Assembly: GCA_027493055.1 (NCBI GenBank)
Contig: JAPUDO010000115.1
Location: 1-41,104, forward strand
Source of the DNA: Niabella sp.
GTDB lineage: Bacteria; Bacteroidota; Bacteroidia; Chitinophagales; Chitinophagaceae
Length of the DNA: 41,104 bases
Reading direction: 5' to 3'
Each line of letters opens with the position of its first letter. The stretch's first letter is position 1. Below are positions 25,867 to 34,208 of the stretch, in pieces. The notes beneath the pieces were generated by a model. It was not told where the DNA came from and did no database searches. It worked only from the letters and a program-made list of their open reading frames with translations. Position numbers and translations under genes: made by a program.

Positions 25867-25897
25867 AAACGTACGGTATAAATATATATTCACCAAT
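25866..25897 (-). promoter_or_regulatory. Promoter of the GH172-DUF6786 operon
   Basis: On the minus strand, ATTG (25897-25894), 20 nt, then TACGTTTG (25873-25866). The -7 box is a perfect TAnnTTTG; the -33 box keeps TTG. The operator overlaps its downstream edge. Confidence 0.65.
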
Positions 25898-25899
25898 TT

Positions 25900-26934
25900 T
25901 TATTTCATTTTTTTTTGCCTGCTGCTTTGCCCGATCACAATTTTGGAAGGCACCACTACTTTTAACGTTTTGGGCTGTGTGCTGTTTATACTTTTGATGA
26001 GCGATTGTACTGCTTTTTCACTAATCTCATTCAGGTTCTGTTTTATATAGGTTATTGATGTATAAAAGAATTCAAATGTATCGCTTTCATCAAAACTGAT
26101 CATACCTAAATCATCAGGCACCTTCACATTTTTTGCATGAATTACTTTAAGTGACTGTACAGAAATGCTGTTGGTGGCAAAAACAAGCGCATCCACTGCA
26201 TTTGAAGTTGCATCCAGCAGCTGCGCTATTGCCTCAGCTACATGCTTTTTATAATCCTGGAAGGGCACTTTTACTAACCACCTGGATTGAAAGCGGATGC
26301 CTGCATCTTTAATCGCATCTTTATATCCCTGAATGCGATCCTGCATGTGCGTAAGCGGTGTATCATACGCAATGATCCCTATTTTCCTATAGCCGTTTTT
26401 TGTAAGCAGCTTCACTGCACTGTACATAGCATCGTGGTTGTCTGTAACCACTGTATTTGTTTCTACATCCTTAAATCCCCTGTCCATTAAAACAAACGGA
26501 ACGCTCTTTGTTTTTAACTCTTCAATCTGCGACTGGGAACCTGCCACCGGCGTTATAATAAGACCATCCACCTGCCGGTTCAAAAATGTATTGATGAGGT
26601 TCTGGGATTTCTCTAGCTGTTCATCGCTGCTTCCAAACAACACCGTATAACCATTTTTTTGCGCTTCCAGCTCAATATTACGGGCCAGCATTGCAAAAAA
26701 CGGGTTGGATATATCGGCAACAATCAGGCCTAAGGTTTTGGTCCGGCCAAACTTCAGGCCCCGGGCTATGAGGTTAGGCTGATAGTTCATATCAGCGGCT
26801 ACTTTTCTTACTTTTTTGGCAATCTCTTCTCCAACACGCGCCTCTCTTTCCTTACCATTTAATACATAGGAAACCAGCGCCGTGGAAACACCTACTTTTT
26901 CTGCAATATCTTTTATGGACACTCTTTTTGTCAT
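25900..26934 (-). CDS. LacI-family transcriptional regulator of the PUL
   Basis: A 344-aa protein. The N-terminal helix-turn-helix (residues 4-26, VSIKDIAEKVGVSTALVSY) is followed by the hinge with NYQPNLIARGLKFGRT (about 52-67). The periplasmic-binding-like effector domain then starts at LGLIVADISNPFF and contains VDGLIITP and GMISFDESDTFEFF. It is cytoplasmic and DNA-binding, and should respond to a sugar or sugar phosphate. It is the only DNA-binding regulator in the window. Six CG-centred palindromes lie in front of PUL genes, one of them 33 nt beyond its own stop codon. The effector is unknown; D-arabinose, D-ribulose or an arabino-oligosaccharide would fit. Confidence 0.93.
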   Translation of the reverse strand: MTKRVSIKDIAEKVGVSTALVSYVLNGKEREARVGEEIAKKVRKVAADMNYQPNLIARGLKFGRTKTLGLIVADISNPFFAMLARNIELEAQKNGYTVLFGSSDEQLEKSQNLINTFLNRQVDGLIITPVAGSQSQIEELKTKSVPFVLMDRGFKDVETNTVVTDNHDAMYSAVKLLTKNGYRKIGIIAYDTPLTHMQDRIQGYKDAIKDAGIRFQSRWLVKVPFQDYKKHVAEAIAQLLDATSNAVDALVFATNSISVQSLKVIHAKNVKVPDDLGMISFDESDTFEFFYTSITYIKQNLNEISEKAVQSLIKSINSTQPKTLKVVVPSKIVIGQSSRQKKMK

Positions 26935-27043
26935 ATCTCTTTATCTTTTCTTGCGGTCATTGCCGCTGATTAGGATTACCACTACCAAAAATACGGGTTA
27001 ATAGCCCAGCATTGAGGGGTGCATAATATTTTTTAACCTTTAA

Positions 27044-27057
27044 GAATCCGAAGATTC
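27044..27057 (-). terminator. Small UUCG-loop hairpin after GH92
   Basis: GAATC-TTCG-GATTC on the transcript strand, about 27 nt after the GH92 stop. The stem is only 5 bp and no clear U-tract follows, so termination is uncertain. Confidence 0.3.
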
Positions 27058-27083
27058 ATGCTTTTATACTCCGATAAAAAATG

Positions 27084-29354
27084 CTATTTATCCGCACATA
27101 GCTTTGCCCATTTCAAATTAGGCTTTGGCCCCATTTCATATTCCAGGATACCTCCTTTTAAAATGTCACTATGTAAAATGGTATTTTTAGCGTGTACTTT
27201 ATTATTCAGCTTTACAGATTGTATATAAATATTTCCGGGCTTGCTGTTCTTTGTTTTTATGATAAAGGTCTTCCCGTTTTCCAGGTCTATTTCCGCATGT
27301 GCTATCCTGGGCGAACCAAAATTGTACACACCGCTTGCAGGGTTAACCGGGTAAAAACCTAAAGCATTAAAGATATACCATGCCGACATTTGACCACAGT
27401 CTTCATTACCTGCATACCCGGCAGCATCAGTAGTGTAAAACTTATTCATGATCTCATCCACACGCTTTTGTGCTTTCCATGGTTCTTTTACATAATTATA
27501 CAAAAAAGCTACATGATGGCTGGGTTCATTACCATGCGCATATTGCCCTATAAATCCTGAAGCATTTTCATTCTTTTCATTTTCACCACCTTCCAATACA
27601 AAAAATTCATCCAGTTTTTTAATGAACTTTTCCCGTCCGCCCAATAACTGTATTAAACCCGGCACGTCCTGCGGTACATACCATACATATTGCCATGCAT
27701 TTGCTTCGGTATAAGGATTACCACCATTATTGCCATATTGAAAAGGATTGAAAGGCTGCAACCATTTGCCGTTCTTATCCTTTCCCCTGAAGAAGCCGGT
27801 TTCCGCATCGAAAATATTTTTGATGTACTGAGATCTTTTTATGAAATAATTATAATCATCCGTTTTTCCCAGCTTCTTTGCCAACTGCGCCACGCACCAG
27901 TCATTAAAAGCAATTTCCAGTCCTTTTGAAACAGATTGTGATTCCAGGTCTTCGGGAAAATACCCATACTGATCCAGGTATTTAAACGGAGCGCCGGGGT
28001 GGTCCCGCAGTGAAGAGTTTTTAACCGCTTCATAAGCTTTTTCAAGATCAAACCCTTTTAACCCTTTTTCAACCGCATCCACAATAACAGGAATAGAATG
28101 GTTACCGATCATACAATAATTCTCATCGTTCCATAATTGCCAAACAGGCAGGTATCCATAAGTTTCATATTGCCTTACCAGGCTTTGTATGAACGCTGCA
28201 TCTCTTTGCGGTTTTAGTAAAGTATAAAGAGGATGTGCTGCACGGTAAGTATCCCATAACGAAAAAGTAGAGTACTGTTTCCCTCCCGCTGCTTTGCGAA
28301 CCGTCATGTCTGTAGCCTGGTACTCACCGTTTACATCAGCAGTATTATTGGGATGTATGTAAGCATGATAAAGCCCTGTATAAAAAATCGTCTTTACGGA
28401 ATCTGCTGCTTCAATCCTTATGTTTGACAGCTCTTTTTCCCACAGGTTATCTGCCTGCATAGCTATTGCATCAAAATTCCAGTCCCTGATCTCGGCTTCT
28501 ACATTCTCCCTGGCGTTTTTTACGCTTACAGGCGAAATACCCACTTTCACTAATACCTGCTCTCCTTTTTTTACATCAAAATTAAGCGCGGCCCTGACAT
28601 CTGTAGTGCCGTTAATCACTGACTGATTTTTAAGCGAATGAAGTCCCCAGGCCATTTCATGGCTTACGATAGGCTTAGAGAAACGGGCATGAAAATAAAC
28701 TTTTCTCATTCTTGCCCACCCGGTGATGACCCTGTATCCTTCTATGGTATAATCATCAATTTTCCTGATCTCTGCACCTAATATCCGGCAAACCCAGTAA
28801 TCTCGCTTTTTACTAAGCGAATGATCCAGATCTATCATAATATGAGCCGGCTTATCATCATTGAAAGTATAGCGGTGAAACCCTGCATGTTCTGTTGCTG
28901 TCAGCTCGGCCCTGATATTATAGTCCAGCAGGTCTACCTGGTAATAACCCGGACGGGCCGTTTCCTTATCATGTGAAAAAGCAGAACGGTAGCCCGAGCG
29001 GGGCTTATCGTTATCACCAGGAAACCATTGCACATTACCGGTAGCCGGCATCAAAAGCACATCAAAAAGATCTGCCACGCCTGTTCCGCTTAAATGAGTA
29101 TGGCTGAAGCCCACAATGGTGTTCTGTCCATAATTATAACCCGAAGCCGGGCTGAAAATTTCGTTATCGGTATCCGGACTTAATTGCACGGCTCCAAACG
29201 GAACACAGGCCCCGGGAAAATTACTGCCAGAGAGGCTTTTACCGTCTACTGAACCGGTGCCGATGAAAGGGTTGACCCAGGAAGTTGTTTTGCTCTGTGC
29301 TGCAACTGTATAACTAAATGCCAATAATAAGACAGTGGCAAAGCTGATTTTCAT
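27084..29354 (-). CDS. GH92-family exo-alpha-mannosidase
   Basis: A 756-aa exported protein from the ATG at 29354, which gives a proper signal peptide (MKISFATVLLLAFSYTVAAQ). The ORF can be extended 11 codons, but that start would overlap the preceding gene. GH92 signatures are present: WVNPFIGTGS near the mature N terminus, GFSHTHLSGTG, YSTFSLWDTYRAAHPLYT, YAHGNEPSHH (with the catalytic-acid Glu) and NEDCGQMSAWYIFNALGFYP (with the basic Asp). The family consists of Ca-dependent alpha-mannosidases. It is last in the GH172-GH183-GH92 operon, 10 nt after GH183. It would suit the mannan or mannose caps of lipoarabinomannan, which is inference. A C-terminal relic of a second GH92 is at 19671-19877. 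Confidence 0.92.
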   Translation of the reverse strand: MKISFATVLLLAFSYTVAAQSKTTSWVNPFIGTGSVDGKSLSGSNFPGACVPFGAVQLSPDTDNEIFSPASGYNYGQNTIVGFSHTHLSGTGVADLFDVLLMPATGNVQWFPGDNDKPRSGYRSAFSHDKETARPGYYQVDLLDYNIRAELTATEHAGFHRYTFNDDKPAHIMIDLDHSLSKKRDYWVCRILGAEIRKIDDYTIEGYRVITGWARMRKVYFHARFSKPIVSHEMAWGLHSLKNQSVINGTTDVRAALNFDVKKGEQVLVKVGISPVSVKNARENVEAEIRDWNFDAIAMQADNLWEKELSNIRIEAADSVKTIFYTGLYHAYIHPNNTADVNGEYQATDMTVRKAAGGKQYSTFSLWDTYRAAHPLYTLLKPQRDAAFIQSLVRQYETYGYLPVWQLWNDENYCMIGNHSIPVIVDAVEKGLKGFDLEKAYEAVKNSSLRDHPGAPFKYLDQYGYFPEDLESQSVSKGLEIAFNDWCVAQLAKKLGKTDDYNYFIKRSQYIKNIFDAETGFFRGKDKNGKWLQPFNPFQYGNNGGNPYTEANAWQYVWYVPQDVPGLIQLLGGREKFIKKLDEFFVLEGGENEKNENASGFIGQYAHGNEPSHHVAFLYNYVKEPWKAQKRVDEIMNKFYTTDAAGYAGNEDCGQMSAWYIFNALGFYPVNPASGVYNFGSPRIAHAEIDLENGKTFIIKTKNSKPGNIYIQSVKLNNKVHAKNTILHSDILKGGILEYEMGPKPNLKWAKLCADK

Positions 29355-29364
29355 GGCCTGATTT

Positions 29365-30504
29365 TTATTTGATATTAATGTCTGCACTCATTAAAAAAAC
29401 ATTATACGGCTGCCATAAAGACATCGTAAAATAGATCTTGTCTCCTTTATTTTTCAATGGGTGCATGTAGGGGCTATACAAACCCGGGTACTCTTTAGCA
29501 GTAGTGATCAGTTTTATATTGCTCCAGGGTCCTGTTAATGTTTTTGCACTCCTGTATACCAGGGCATGTCTTTTTACCACAGGGTTGGCATCATGATGGA
29601 AGTCGTAGATATAGGCAATGATCCATCTTTTATATTTTTCGTGATATAATAACGAAGCTTCTCCCACCGGAGCAGGAATCACTTCTGTAGCAGCATTTTC
29701 ATCACCCTTTACCCATTTATCCTGGTTACCGTTCCAGTATTCATAATTTGCCAGGTTCAAAATATCTTTTTCTCTGAAACGGGCCAGCCAGGCGCCGCTG
29801 CCCCTGCCCGAAAGCGTACCTAACATATAAACATAACCATCCTTTTTGGCGTAACAAACTTGTGAGAATCTGCTATCAGCTTTAAAAGTAACATCAGCTT
29901 CTCTAACCCAGTTAGCGCCACCGTTGTAAGAGGCATACAGGGATGAAAAATGAGTGAGCCACCGGCCTTTGGGTGCTTCCCATTTATAAATATTCATGTA
30001 ATGCACATAGTCAGCACCTCCTGCATGAACGGCTCCCGTAGGAATAGAAGTGTAATAATCAGACGGAACGGGATTTGCTGCAGCCCCTGCACATATTTCG
30101 CGGGCCCGGCCCTGCTCATCCAGGCTCATACTATCCAGTGTAAGCCCATCCTCCAGCTCATTATCACTTGAAAAACCCAATACATTCGAACGCCAGTTAC
30201 TGCCATTACCACCACCCTTCTGGGGTTTAAAATCCTTTCCGTTGGTATCACCGAAAAAAATGCCGGTCTTATTATTGCCCATATCCCACATAATACCCAG
30301 GTCAGTTCCTCCCACATCATATTTTTCACTGGTATTATTAGGATCAGGAAGGTTCTCTCCTTCCAGGGGTTTTCCTGTAACCCGGGCAACTCTCTTTACA
30401 TTGCTTAATTCAATTTCACCGGCCTGATGCATTTTTGCAGCACAGGCCAGCAGTAAAACCGGCATCAGCAGAAGGCCGCTTATCCTGGTTAATAAACTCC
30501 TCAT
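29365..30504 (-). CDS. DUF4185 / GH183-family lipoprotein, predicted endo-D-arabinanase (copy 2)
   Basis: A 379-aa protein with lipobox LLAC (Cys21). It has the same motifs as the copy at 5722-6819: VGGTDLGIMWDM, IFFGDTNG, LEDGLTLDSMSL, SIPTGAVHAGGADYVHYMN and SLWQPYNVFLM. It is clearly paralogous but well diverged between the motifs. Its start overlaps the stop of GH172 in an ATGA junction, implying translational coupling. The clear lipid anchor suggests surface or periplasmic attachment, whereas copy 1 has a less clear signal. The endo-D-arabinofuranase function is inferred from the family. Confidence 0.87.
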   Translation of the reverse strand: MRSLLTRISGLLLMPVLLLACAAKMHQAGEIELSNVKRVARVTGKPLEGENLPDPNNTSEKYDVGGTDLGIMWDMGNNKTGIFFGDTNGKDFKPQKGGGNGSNWRSNVLGFSSDNELEDGLTLDSMSLDEQGRAREICAGAAANPVPSDYYTSIPTGAVHAGGADYVHYMNIYKWEAPKGRWLTHFSSLYASYNGGANWVREADVTFKADSRFSQVCYAKKDGYVYMLGTLSGRGSGAWLARFREKDILNLANYEYWNGNQDKWVKGDENAATEVIPAPVGEASLLYHEKYKRWIIAYIYDFHHDANPVVKRHALVYRSAKTLTGPWSNIKLITTAKEYPGLYSPYMHPLKNKGDKIYFTMSLWQPYNVFLMSADINIK

Positions 30505-32426
30505 TTTTTTATTAATATAATACGGTTGAAAACAAGGCCGGGCGCTTTAGCAGACCTGAACATAATGTTTACAGGTACCAACGGTACCGTATTGCCGGCA
30601 ACTTCAACGTCTCCCAGATAAATGGCCACATCCTTTTTCCCCCGCTGTACATCTACAGTACGCCAATCGTATATTTTTGTCACATCAGATATACGAATAT
30701 CTATTTTATCAACACCGGCCTCTACTTTGTTCAGGTACAGCTGATATTTTCCTGCAGGAACTTCGCTTACATTCACAGATACATTTGCATTGGCTTTATC
30801 TTTTACGATAGCATTCCCGTCCTTTAAATCTATATCCCCGTTATAGGTAAGATGTTTTAAAAAGCCGGTATAGAAAGTAGCCGTATCCGGTATAAATACC
30901 TTTGTCAGTCTATTGGAAGGCTCGTTGCTAACAGCTATTGCCTTATCAGCATAATACATAGCCACAGAGGTATAGCTTACGGGACGGTTATTCACAGGGC
31001 CATGCTCAATGGTATGTTTAATGCTCCTCGAAAAAGGCATTTTATCGCTAAGGAAAAAACGGTAGCCGCCCGTTCTGCTTAAAGGAAGCGTATAATCCAT
31101 GCAACCGCTTAAAGCGGCGCCCAGCTTTTCTACCCAGCCACCGGGCTGTGCATACCAACCTCCGTTAAAATAGTCTTCACTGCCCGTTCCGTGCAGTCTC
31201 AGTTCTCCATCAACATAGGTTTGGTCATCTCCTTCAAAGAATTCGGTAAAATTATTATAATCCCGGCCCTGGGCCTGCAGCAGGGTGCCTATATAATGGC
31301 CCCTCCCCTGCCCTTCCAGGAAAACATATGATTGTCCGTTAGCCGGCTCATCATTATTCCATGTTGCATAAAACCTTCCTTCGTTTGCCATACGCTTCTG
31401 GCCTGTATAGTAAACAAGCGTTTTCAGGCGCAATGGTTCCTGGGGCACACCATCTGCCTTCCTGTACACCAGCTCTATATTTGCGCTTTTATCAAAAGGC
31501 ATGGGAATATAACAGTATAATTTTCCGTCAGTAGCACCCATTAATAAGCTCTCCATAGCCCGTTGTCCAAATGCAAAACCGAAAAAGTCGGCTACAGGAA
31601 TATATACAGCAGGGACTGTTTCATTATCCCAGGTAATTTTTATATCAGCCTGTTTATACAGGCCGCTAAAAATCTTTGAAGGATTTAGCTCAATACCGGT
31701 TATCCTGCCGCCGGAAGAGATGCGGGCAATGGTCTTTGAGTTGCCAGGCTGCAATTCTATATCACTTTCTATTGATTTGACACCAGGATACTTAAAATTA
31801 TCAATGGTCCTGTTCTGGTTGCTCCACAACCTGGTTACCTTGTCTAAAAGGTTCTTTTGCTCAGCAGCTTTCACCGCATTGAATGTTTCTACTTTATAGG
31901 ATTGATTATATTCCCGGTACTGTATCTGGTGAAACATGATCTTTTCTCCCCGGAAAACTATTTTGCAGCTTTTGGCGTATGGAATGGGAACATAGCTGTA
32001 ATAACCACCTACCATATAAGCATCTACCAGCGGCTTCAGGAATGGCTCCTGCTTTCCGGAGAACAGATCGCTGAACTTCAGAGACAGGCCGGGCGCTGAG
32101 CTTCCGTCAAAATAAAAATCAAGGATATCATCTGTAGGCGTGGGTGTCCATATCCGCTCAATAACGCCACTCCCCTGAACATCCAGCAGGACAAGGCCAT
32201 CTTGCTCTTTTTTTATAAACGAGTATTTGCCGCTGAAGCCGTCATCATTGCCGCCAGTGCGGTCATACGAAGAAATTTGCTTTACACGCGTGCCGTCCAT
32301 ATATGCGGGTAACCCGCTGATATTATGTAAGCGGTTCAGCTCTGTTTCAAAATTTACTACTTTCTGTGCCTTTCCAGACACTGTTGCAGCGAGTACTGCT
32401 GTTATAAAAAAAATCTTTTTCATCAT
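30501..32426 (-). CDS. GH172 (DUF2961) family, predicted exo-D-arabinofuranosidase, long form
   Basis: A 641-aa exported protein. I start at the ATG-ATG pair at 32426/32423, giving the signal MKKIFFITAVLAATVSGKAQ. The frame stays open to 32597, but that extension would run across the operator and promoter, so it is rejected. The DUF2961 core spans about 30-480, with GSGVIERIWTPTPTD, TEFFEGDDQTYVDGE and LHGTGSEDYFNGGWY. The catalytic Glu of the last motif is retained. A C-terminal beta-rich domain (about 500-641, YQLYLNKVEAGVDKIDIRI) is absent from the short paralogue. It is first gene of the GH172-GH183-GH92 operon. Confidence 0.87.
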   Translation of the reverse strand: MMKKIFFITAVLAATVSGKAQKVVNFETELNRLHNISGLPAYMDGTRVKQISSYDRTGGNDDGFSGKYSFIKKEQDGLVLLDVQGSGVIERIWTPTPTDDILDFYFDGSSAPGLSLKFSDLFSGKQEPFLKPLVDAYMVGGYYSYVPIPYAKSCKIVFRGEKIMFHQIQYREYNQSYKVETFNAVKAAEQKNLLDKVTRLWSNQNRTIDNFKYPGVKSIESDIELQPGNSKTIARISSGGRITGIELNPSKIFSGLYKQADIKITWDNETVPAVYIPVADFFGFAFGQRAMESLLMGATDGKLYCYIPMPFDKSANIELVYRKADGVPQEPLRLKTLVYYTGQKRMANEGRFYATWNNDEPANGQSYVFLEGQGRGHYIGTLLQAQGRDYNNFTEFFEGDDQTYVDGELRLHGTGSEDYFNGGWYAQPGGWVEKLGAALSGCMDYTLPLSRTGGYRFFLSDKMPFSRSIKHTIEHGPVNNRPVSYTSVAMYYADKAIAVSNEPSNRLTKVFIPDTATFYTGFLKHLTYNGDIDLKDGNAIVKDKANANVSVNVSEVPAGKYQLYLNKVEAGVDKIDIRISDVTKIYDWRTVDVQRGKKDVAIYLGDVEVAGNTVPLVPVNIMFRSAKAPGLVFNRIILIKK

Positions 32427-32528
32427 TCTTGTATACTGTGTGTTTCTGATACCTGCAGGTGCAATATCGGGGGAAAACAGCGGCTTACTCCTGTATTTAA
32501 ATTCACAGCAGGCAATCTTACTATTTTT

Positions 32529-32544
32529 GCTTATTCGTTTAAGC
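32529..32544. promoter_or_regulatory. Putative LacI-type operator upstream of GH172 (long)
   Basis: GCTTATTCGTTTAAGC, flanked by TT and AA. It abuts the -7 element of the operon promoter and is about 103 nt upstream of the start codon. Confidence 0.78.
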
Positions 32545-32575
32545 AAAGTAAGGAGACAAAAGCCAAACCACCAAA
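32544..32575 (-). promoter_or_regulatory. Promoter of the GH172-GH183-GH92 operon
   Basis: On the minus strand, TTTG (32575-32572), 20 nt, then TTACTTTG (32551-32544). The -33 box and spacing are perfect; the -7 box has one mismatch. The layout is the same as at susC and at the short GH172. Confidence 0.65.
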
Positions 32576-32894
32576 TTTTATCCTGGGTGCATAACATTTC
32601 AATGATAGCCGATATTTGTGACGGGTGATACTACCCTGCCACGGGGTACGCCACTAATATGTTATCACCTGCAGCAAAATGTTATGTGCACTTTATCCTG
32701 TTTTGTCAAAATGCCATCTGTAGTATTATCATGCTGCTATTCCGGTTATTTTTTATCTGTACATCTGTTGGTATTTACGCGTTTTCATTGCCGGGAAATA
32801 ACCTCCTGCCCCTTTACCCGGGGTCTTTTTAAATTTTATGCTAATATTCACTTTCAATATATAAAATATTTTATGTAAAAACAGGAAAAAGCAT
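32576..32894. other. Divergent spacer between the PUL and queA
   Basis: About 320 bp with no convincing gene. AT-rich, with no repeat of note. It separates the PUL from the housekeeping block. Confidence 0.5.
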
Positions 32895-32902
32895 TACCTT
32901 TG
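32895..32902 (+). promoter_or_regulatory. Putative -7 element of queA
   Basis: TACCTTTG is a perfect TAnnTTTG match. No clear -33 box is seen. A start near 32909 would give a leader of about 137 nt. Confidence 0.5.
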
Positions 32903-32911
32903 CAGCCACAA

Positions 32912-33045
32912 AATCGAAAACCGGTGCCGTAAGACCGGGGCTCGGCAAGATAAAATGCCTGACCTACAGGTTTTTTACTACCAACCTCAGCTTCCCTACC
33001 ATAACTGGTGTAAGGTTTTGAAACATAAAAAAAAGATTACTTTAC
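32912..33045 (+). promoter_or_regulatory. Structured queA leader, possible attenuator
   Basis: The leader can form CCGGT-loop-ACCGG (32921-32938), or alternatively GCCG (32926-32929) with CGGC (32943-32946). A short CCTG-ACCTA-CAGG hairpin (32958-32970) is followed by six Ts. AGGTT at 32968-32972 could instead pair with AACCT at 32983-32987. This looks like competing structures, but I do not recognise a known riboswitch class. Confidence 0.35.
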
Positions 33046-34095
33046 ATGAAGCTTTCACAATTTCAATTCGACCTCCCGCTTAACCTTATTGCCCAACACC
33101 CAGCTAAAAAAAGAGAGGATGCCCGCATGATGGTGGTGCACCGCCATACAGGGGAAATAGAAAACAAGCATTTCCGTGATATACTGGACTACTTTGAAGA
33201 CAAAGATGCTTTTGTGGTAAACAATACAAAGGTGTTTCCTGCCCGTATGTACGGGCGCAAAGAAAAAACCGGTGCTAAAATAGAAGTGTTTTTGCTGCGT
33301 GAGCTGAATAAGCCGAACCGCCTTTGGGATGTGATCGTTGATCCCGCAAGAAAGATCAGGGTAGGTAATAAATTATATTTTGGAGACAACGAAGAACTGG
33401 TAGCCGAAGTGATTGATAATACTACCAGCCGTGGCCGTACTATTAAATTTTTATGGGAAGGGGATGAAGAAGGGTTCCGCGCGCAGTTAGAAGCCCTGGG
33501 AGAAACTCCGCTGCCTAAATATATTAAGCGCAAGCCGGATGAGGACGACAAAGAACGGTACCAGACCGTTTATGCCAAGTACGAAGGTGCGGTAGCTGCC
33601 CCTACAGCCGGCCTCCACTTTAGCCGTGAGCTGATCAAACGCCTTGAGATCAAAGGGATCCGTTTTGCAGAAATCACCCTGCATACAGGGTTGGGTACTT
33701 TCCGTCCTATTGAAGTAGAAGACCTGAGCAAGCATAAAATGGATGCCGAATACTTCCGTATTGACGAGCATGCATGTAAAATTGTTAACAAAGTTAAAGA
33801 AACCGGCCATCGCATCTGCTCTATCGGTACTACTACCATGCGCGCCATGGAATCTTCATTTACCGCTCAGAAATTATTAAAGCCTTCGGAAGGCTGGACC
33901 AATATGTTCATTCATCCTCCTTACGAGTTCAATATTGCTGATGCCCTGGTTACTAATTTCCACCTGCCCAAAACCAGCCTGATGATCATGACCAGCGCTT
34001 TTGCCGGCTACGACCTGGCGGTTGAAGCTTACAAAAAAGCAATTAAAGACAAGTACAGGTTCTTTAGCTATGGCGATGCCCTGCTGATCCTTTAA
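33046..34095 (+). CDS. queA: S-adenosylmethionine:tRNA ribosyltransferase-isomerase QueA
   Basis: A 349-aa cytoplasmic enzyme that makes epoxyqueuosine in tRNA from preQ1-tRNA and SAM. Length and motifs are standard: [51 protein letters not shown] and the C-terminal [12 protein letters not shown]. The start ATG gives the normal N terminus ([11 protein letters not shown]). It is monocistronic, ending before a strong terminator at 34118-34150, and is divergent from the PUL. It looks like ordinary core genome. Confidence 0.96.
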   Translation: MKLSQFQFDLPLNLIAQHPAKKREDARMMVVHRHTGEIENKHFRDILDYFEDKDAFVVNNTKVFPARMYGRKEKTGAKIEVFLLRELNKPNRLWDVIVDPARKIRVGNKLYFGDNEELVAEVIDNTTSRGRTIKFLWEGDEEGFRAQLEALGETPLPKYIKRKPDEDDKERYQTVYAKYEGAVAAPTAGLHFSRELIKRLEIKGIRFAEITLHTGLGTFRPIEVEDLSKHKMDAEYFRIDEHACKIVNKVKETGHRICSIGTTTMRAMESSFTAQKLLKPSEGWTNMFIHPPYEFNIADALVTNFHLPKTSLMIMTSAFAGYDLAVEAYKKAIKDKYRFFSYGDALLIL

Positions 34096-34117
34096 TTATA
34101 TTAATCATAAAGCATTG

Positions 34118-34150
34118 ATGGCTATCGGCAACGATGGCCATTTTTATTTT
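34118..34150. terminator. Rho-independent terminator after queA
   Basis: A 10-bp stem (ATGGCTATCG / CGATGGCCAT, one G-U pair) closed by a GCAA tetraloop, then TTTTTATTTT. It lies between convergent queA and the serine hydrolase gene. Confidence 0.8.
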
Positions 34151-34208
34151 GCAGCCGCAGAACGCTGCTATTGACTGTGACTATAATAATTCCACTGATG
34201 TATAATAA

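Noticed and set aside
29355-29387. Upstream start for GH92
   Set aside because: It would overlap the GH183 gene and put 11 residues before the signal peptide.
32427-32597. N-terminal extension of the long GH172
   Set aside because: It would precede a perfect internal signal peptide and contain the operator and promoter elements.
32912-33045. Cobalamin or preQ1 riboswitch
   Set aside because: Isolated words such as CCGGTG recall cobalamin riboswitches, but the remaining consensus elements and the length do not fit, and no preQ1 core is seen.
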